Source: an uncultured Clostridia bacterium (lineage in GTDB: Bacteria > Bacillota_A > Clostridia > Christensenellales > Aristaeellaceae). Taken from it: a stretch of DNA of 14,903 bases. Each line of letters starts with the position of its first letter. Positions within the stretch are counted from its first letter, which is position 1. The DNA is taken from the NCBI GenBank assembly GCA_947166205.1, contig CAMVDI010000021.1, forward strand, positions 1 through 14,903, given 5' to 3'. The notes under the pieces are model-generated. The model was not told the origin of the DNA. It made no database searches and worked only from the letters and a program-made list of their open reading frames with translations. Of this stretch, positions 12,851 to 14,903 are shown piece after piece. The translations under genes and the position numbers were made by a program.

Positions 12851-14903
12851 TCATTTCCCCTTCGCTCTTTCCAGCAGGGGCCGCAGGTATTCCCCGGTAT
12901 AGGAACCCTCCGCGGCCGCCACCTGCTCCGGCGTCCCCTGGGCCACCAGGGTTCCGCCCCCGTCGCCGCCCTCCGGGCCCAGATCCAGGATCCAGTCCGC
13001 CACCTTGATGACGTCCAGGTTATGCTCGATGACCAGCACGGAGTTGCCCGCGTCGGTCAGCCGCTGCAGCACGGTGATCAGCCGGTCCACGTCCGCCATG
13101 TGCAGCCCGGTGGTGGGCTCGTCCAGCAGATAGATGGTGCGCCCCGTCGCCTTCCGGCTCAGCTCCGTGGCCAGCTTCACCCGCTGCGCCTCGCCGCCGG
13201 ACAGGGTGGTGGAGCTCTGGCCCAGCTTCATGTATCCCAGGCCCACGTCGTACAGGGTCTCCAGCTTGCGCCGGATCTGGGGATGATTCTCAAAGAAGCC
13301 CAGGGCCTCCTCCACGGTCATCTCCAGCACTTCATAGATGTTCTTCCCCTGCCAGGTCACCTCCAGGGTTTCCCGGTTGTACCGGTGGCCGTGGCACACC
13401 TCGCAGGGCACGTACAGATCTGGCAGGAAGTGCATCTCGATCTTCTGCACCCCGTCCCCCTGGCAGGCTTCGCACCGGCCGCCCTTCACGTTGAAGGAGA
13501 AGCGGTTTTCCCTGTATCCCCGGCTTTTCGCCTCCGGGGACAGGGAAAAGAGCTTCCGGATCAGGTCGAACATGCCCGTATAGGTGGCCGGATTGCTGCG
13601 GGGGGTCCGGCCGATGGGGCTCTGGTCGATCATGATGATCTTGTCCAGCTTCTCCAGCCCCTCCATCCGGTCAAACTTTCCCGGCCGGGTCTTCGCCCGG
13701 TTCAGCTGCCTGGCCAGATGCTGATAGACGATCTCGTTCACCAGGGAGCTCTTTCCGCTGCCGCTGACCCCGGTGACGCAGCACAGCACCCCCAGGGGGA
13801 TCCGCACGTCCAGATGCTTCAGGTTGTTCTCCGCCGCCCCGTAGACCTTCAGCCAGCCGCCGGGCTTCCGCCGCTTCTCCGGCACGGGGATGGACCGGGC
13901 GCCGCTCAGATACTGCCCCGTCAGGCTCTCCGGGCAGGCCTTGATGTCCTCCACGGTTCCCTGGGCGATCAGCTCTCCCCCGTGCAGGCCCGCGCCGGGG
14001 CCGATATCCACGATATGGTCCGCCGCGTACATGGTTTCCTCGTCATGCTCAACCACCAGCACCGTATTGCCAAGATCCCGCATCTTCTTCAGCGTGGCGA
14101 TCAGCTTCGCGTTGTCCCGCTGGTGCAGGCCGATGCTGGGCTCATCCAGCACGTACAGCACGCCCATCAGCGCGCTGCCGATCTGCGTGGCCAGACGGAT
14201 GCGCTGCGCCTCCCCTCCGGAAAGGGTTCCCGCCGCCCGGGCCAGATCCAGGTAGCCCAGCCCCACGTCCGCCAGGAATCCAAGTCTGGCGTCAATTTCC
14301 TTCAGAATCCGGGAGGCGATGACCGCCCGGCTTCCCTCCAGCTGAAGGTCGCGGAAAAATTCCCGGCAGTCCGTGATGCTCATCCCGCTGACCTCCGGCA
14401 GGCTCTTTCCGCCGACGGTCACCGCCCGGGCCTCCGGCTTCAGCCGCTGCCCGCGGCAGGCGGGGCAGAGCTCCTCCGCCATGTATTCCTCATAGGCTGC
14501 GCGCATGCCCTCGCTGGCCGTTTCCCGGTACCGCCGCTCCATCGTGGGGATGACCCCCTCAAAGGAAGTGGAGTAGCTCATCATGCCCCGGGCTCCCTCG
14601 TATTCGATCTCCAGCTTTTCTGCCCCCGTCCCGTAGAGAATCGCCTGGCGGGCATCCTCCTTCAGCTGGCCGACCGGGGTATCCAGCGTAAAGCCGTATT
14701 TCTTTCCCATGGCCTTCAGGTACTGGGAGGCCATGCCTCCCGCCCCGTCAAAGCCCATCGCGTTCAGCCCGCCCTCCCGGAGGGTCAGCTTCTCATCCGG
14801 AAAAACCGCGTCCTCGCTGATCACCATGCGGGTGCCCAGCCCGTCGCACACGGGGCAGGCGCCGAAGGGGCTGTTGAAGGAGAACATCCGGGGCGTCAGC
14901 TCC
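12851..14903 (-). CDS. uvrA: Excinuclease ABC subunit A (UvrA), 5' end outside window
   Basis: The frame enters from the right edge as [23 protein letters not shown] and runs 683 residues to a TGA at 12851-12853; about the first quarter of a normal UvrA (around 940 residues) is missing. Counting from the Met at 14887: zinc-binding CPVC 11-14 and CPAC 141-144; first ABC signature [16 protein letters not shown] 222-237 with LDEPSIGLH 247-255; second Walker [10 protein letters not shown] 373-381; second zinc finger CEAC 472-475 and CEVC 495-498; second signature [16 protein letters not shown] 562-577 with LDEPTTGLH 588-596. UvrA is the damage-sensing ATPase that loads UvrB in nucleotide excision repair. 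All motifs visible here are intact, so it should be functional. The gene end is ordinary; the LRR gene starts 104 bp later. Confidence 0.97.
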   Translation of the reverse strand, partial: ELTPRMFSFNSPFGACPVCDGLGTRMVISEDAVFPDEKLTLREGGLNAMGFDGAGGMASQYLKAMGKKYGFTLDTPVGQLKEDARQAILYGTGAEKLEIEYEGARGMMSYSTSFEGVIPTMERRYRETASEGMRAAYEEYMAEELCPACRGQRLKPEARAVTVGGKSLPEVSGMSITDCREFFRDLQLEGSRAVIASRILKEIDARLGFLADVGLGYLDLARAAGTLSGGEAQRIRLATQIGSALMGVLYVLDEPSIGLHQRDNAKLIATLKKMRDLGNTVLVVEHDEETMYAADHIVDIGPGAGLHGGELIAQGTVEDIKACPESLTGQYLSGARSIPVPEKRRKPGGWLKVYGAAENNLKHLDVRIPLGVLCCVTGVSGSGKSSLVNEIVYQHLARQLNRAKTRPGKFDRMEGLEKLDKIIMIDQSPIGRTPRSNPATYTGMFDLIRKLFSLSPEAKSRGYRENRFSFNVKGGRCEACQGDGVQKIEMHFLPDLYVPCEVCHGHRYNRETLEVTWQGKNIYEVLEMTVEEALGFFENHPQIRRKLETLYDVGLGYMKLGQSSTTLSGGEAQRVKLATELSRKATGRTIYLLDEPTTGLHMADVDRLITVLQRLTDAGNSVLVIEHNLDVIKVADWILDLGPEGGDGGGTLVAQGTPEQVAAAEGSYTGEYLRPLLERAKGK

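Overview
This 14.9-kb window is a GC-rich bacterial chromosome segment in which every supportable gene reads on the minus strand. The gene set (Rex redox repressor, VanW-family protein, secreted DUF6273 protein, strong AGGAGG ribosome binding sites) suggests a high-GC member of the Bacillota, probably a gut or rumen clostridium. That is inference from gene content; nothing here fixes the species. I see no tRNA, rRNA, CRISPR array, transposase or integrase.

In transcription order (right to left): the 3' three-quarters of uvrA (14903-12851); a secreted leucine-rich-repeat protein (12746-11775); a hairpin-rich 27-bp minisatellite (about 11644-11758); NAGPA-1, a secreted phosphodiester-glycosidase-family protein (11590-10523); a polytopic Lgt-like protein that has lost the Lgt signature residues (10519-9521); a secreted DUF6273 protein (9483-8599); NAGPA-2 (8588-7476); NAGPA-3 (7449-6547); a 3' remnant of another NAGPA gene (about 6509-6456); NAGPA-4 (6417-5314); a secreted LRR + RCC1 fusion (5295-3436); a GC-rich hairpin spacer; rex (3308-2679); a 12-bp tandem repeat array that runs in frame and in phase into the next start codon (2662-2555); a membrane-anchored VanW protein (2554-689); a hairpin/terminator (548-511); and the N-terminal part of a SWIM zinc-finger protein that leaves the window (493-1).

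The core is the block from NAGPA-1 to the LRR-RCC1 gene. Its seven genes are separated by 3 to 129 bp, often with the ribosome binding site inside the preceding gene, so they probably form one operon. Six products have signal peptides and one is a membrane protein. Four are paralogues of one family (PF09992) and a fifth has left only its tail, which points to repeated duplication and loss. The two LRR proteins flanking the block share a roughly 180-residue module. The most economical reading is an export-dedicated surface system acting on sugar-phosphate glycans, with LRR/RCC1 proteins as binding partners and the Lgt-like protein as a membrane component of unknown function. The export and paralogy are visible in the sequence; the joint function is inference. 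uvrA, rex, the VanW gene and the SWIM gene look like ordinary neighbours.
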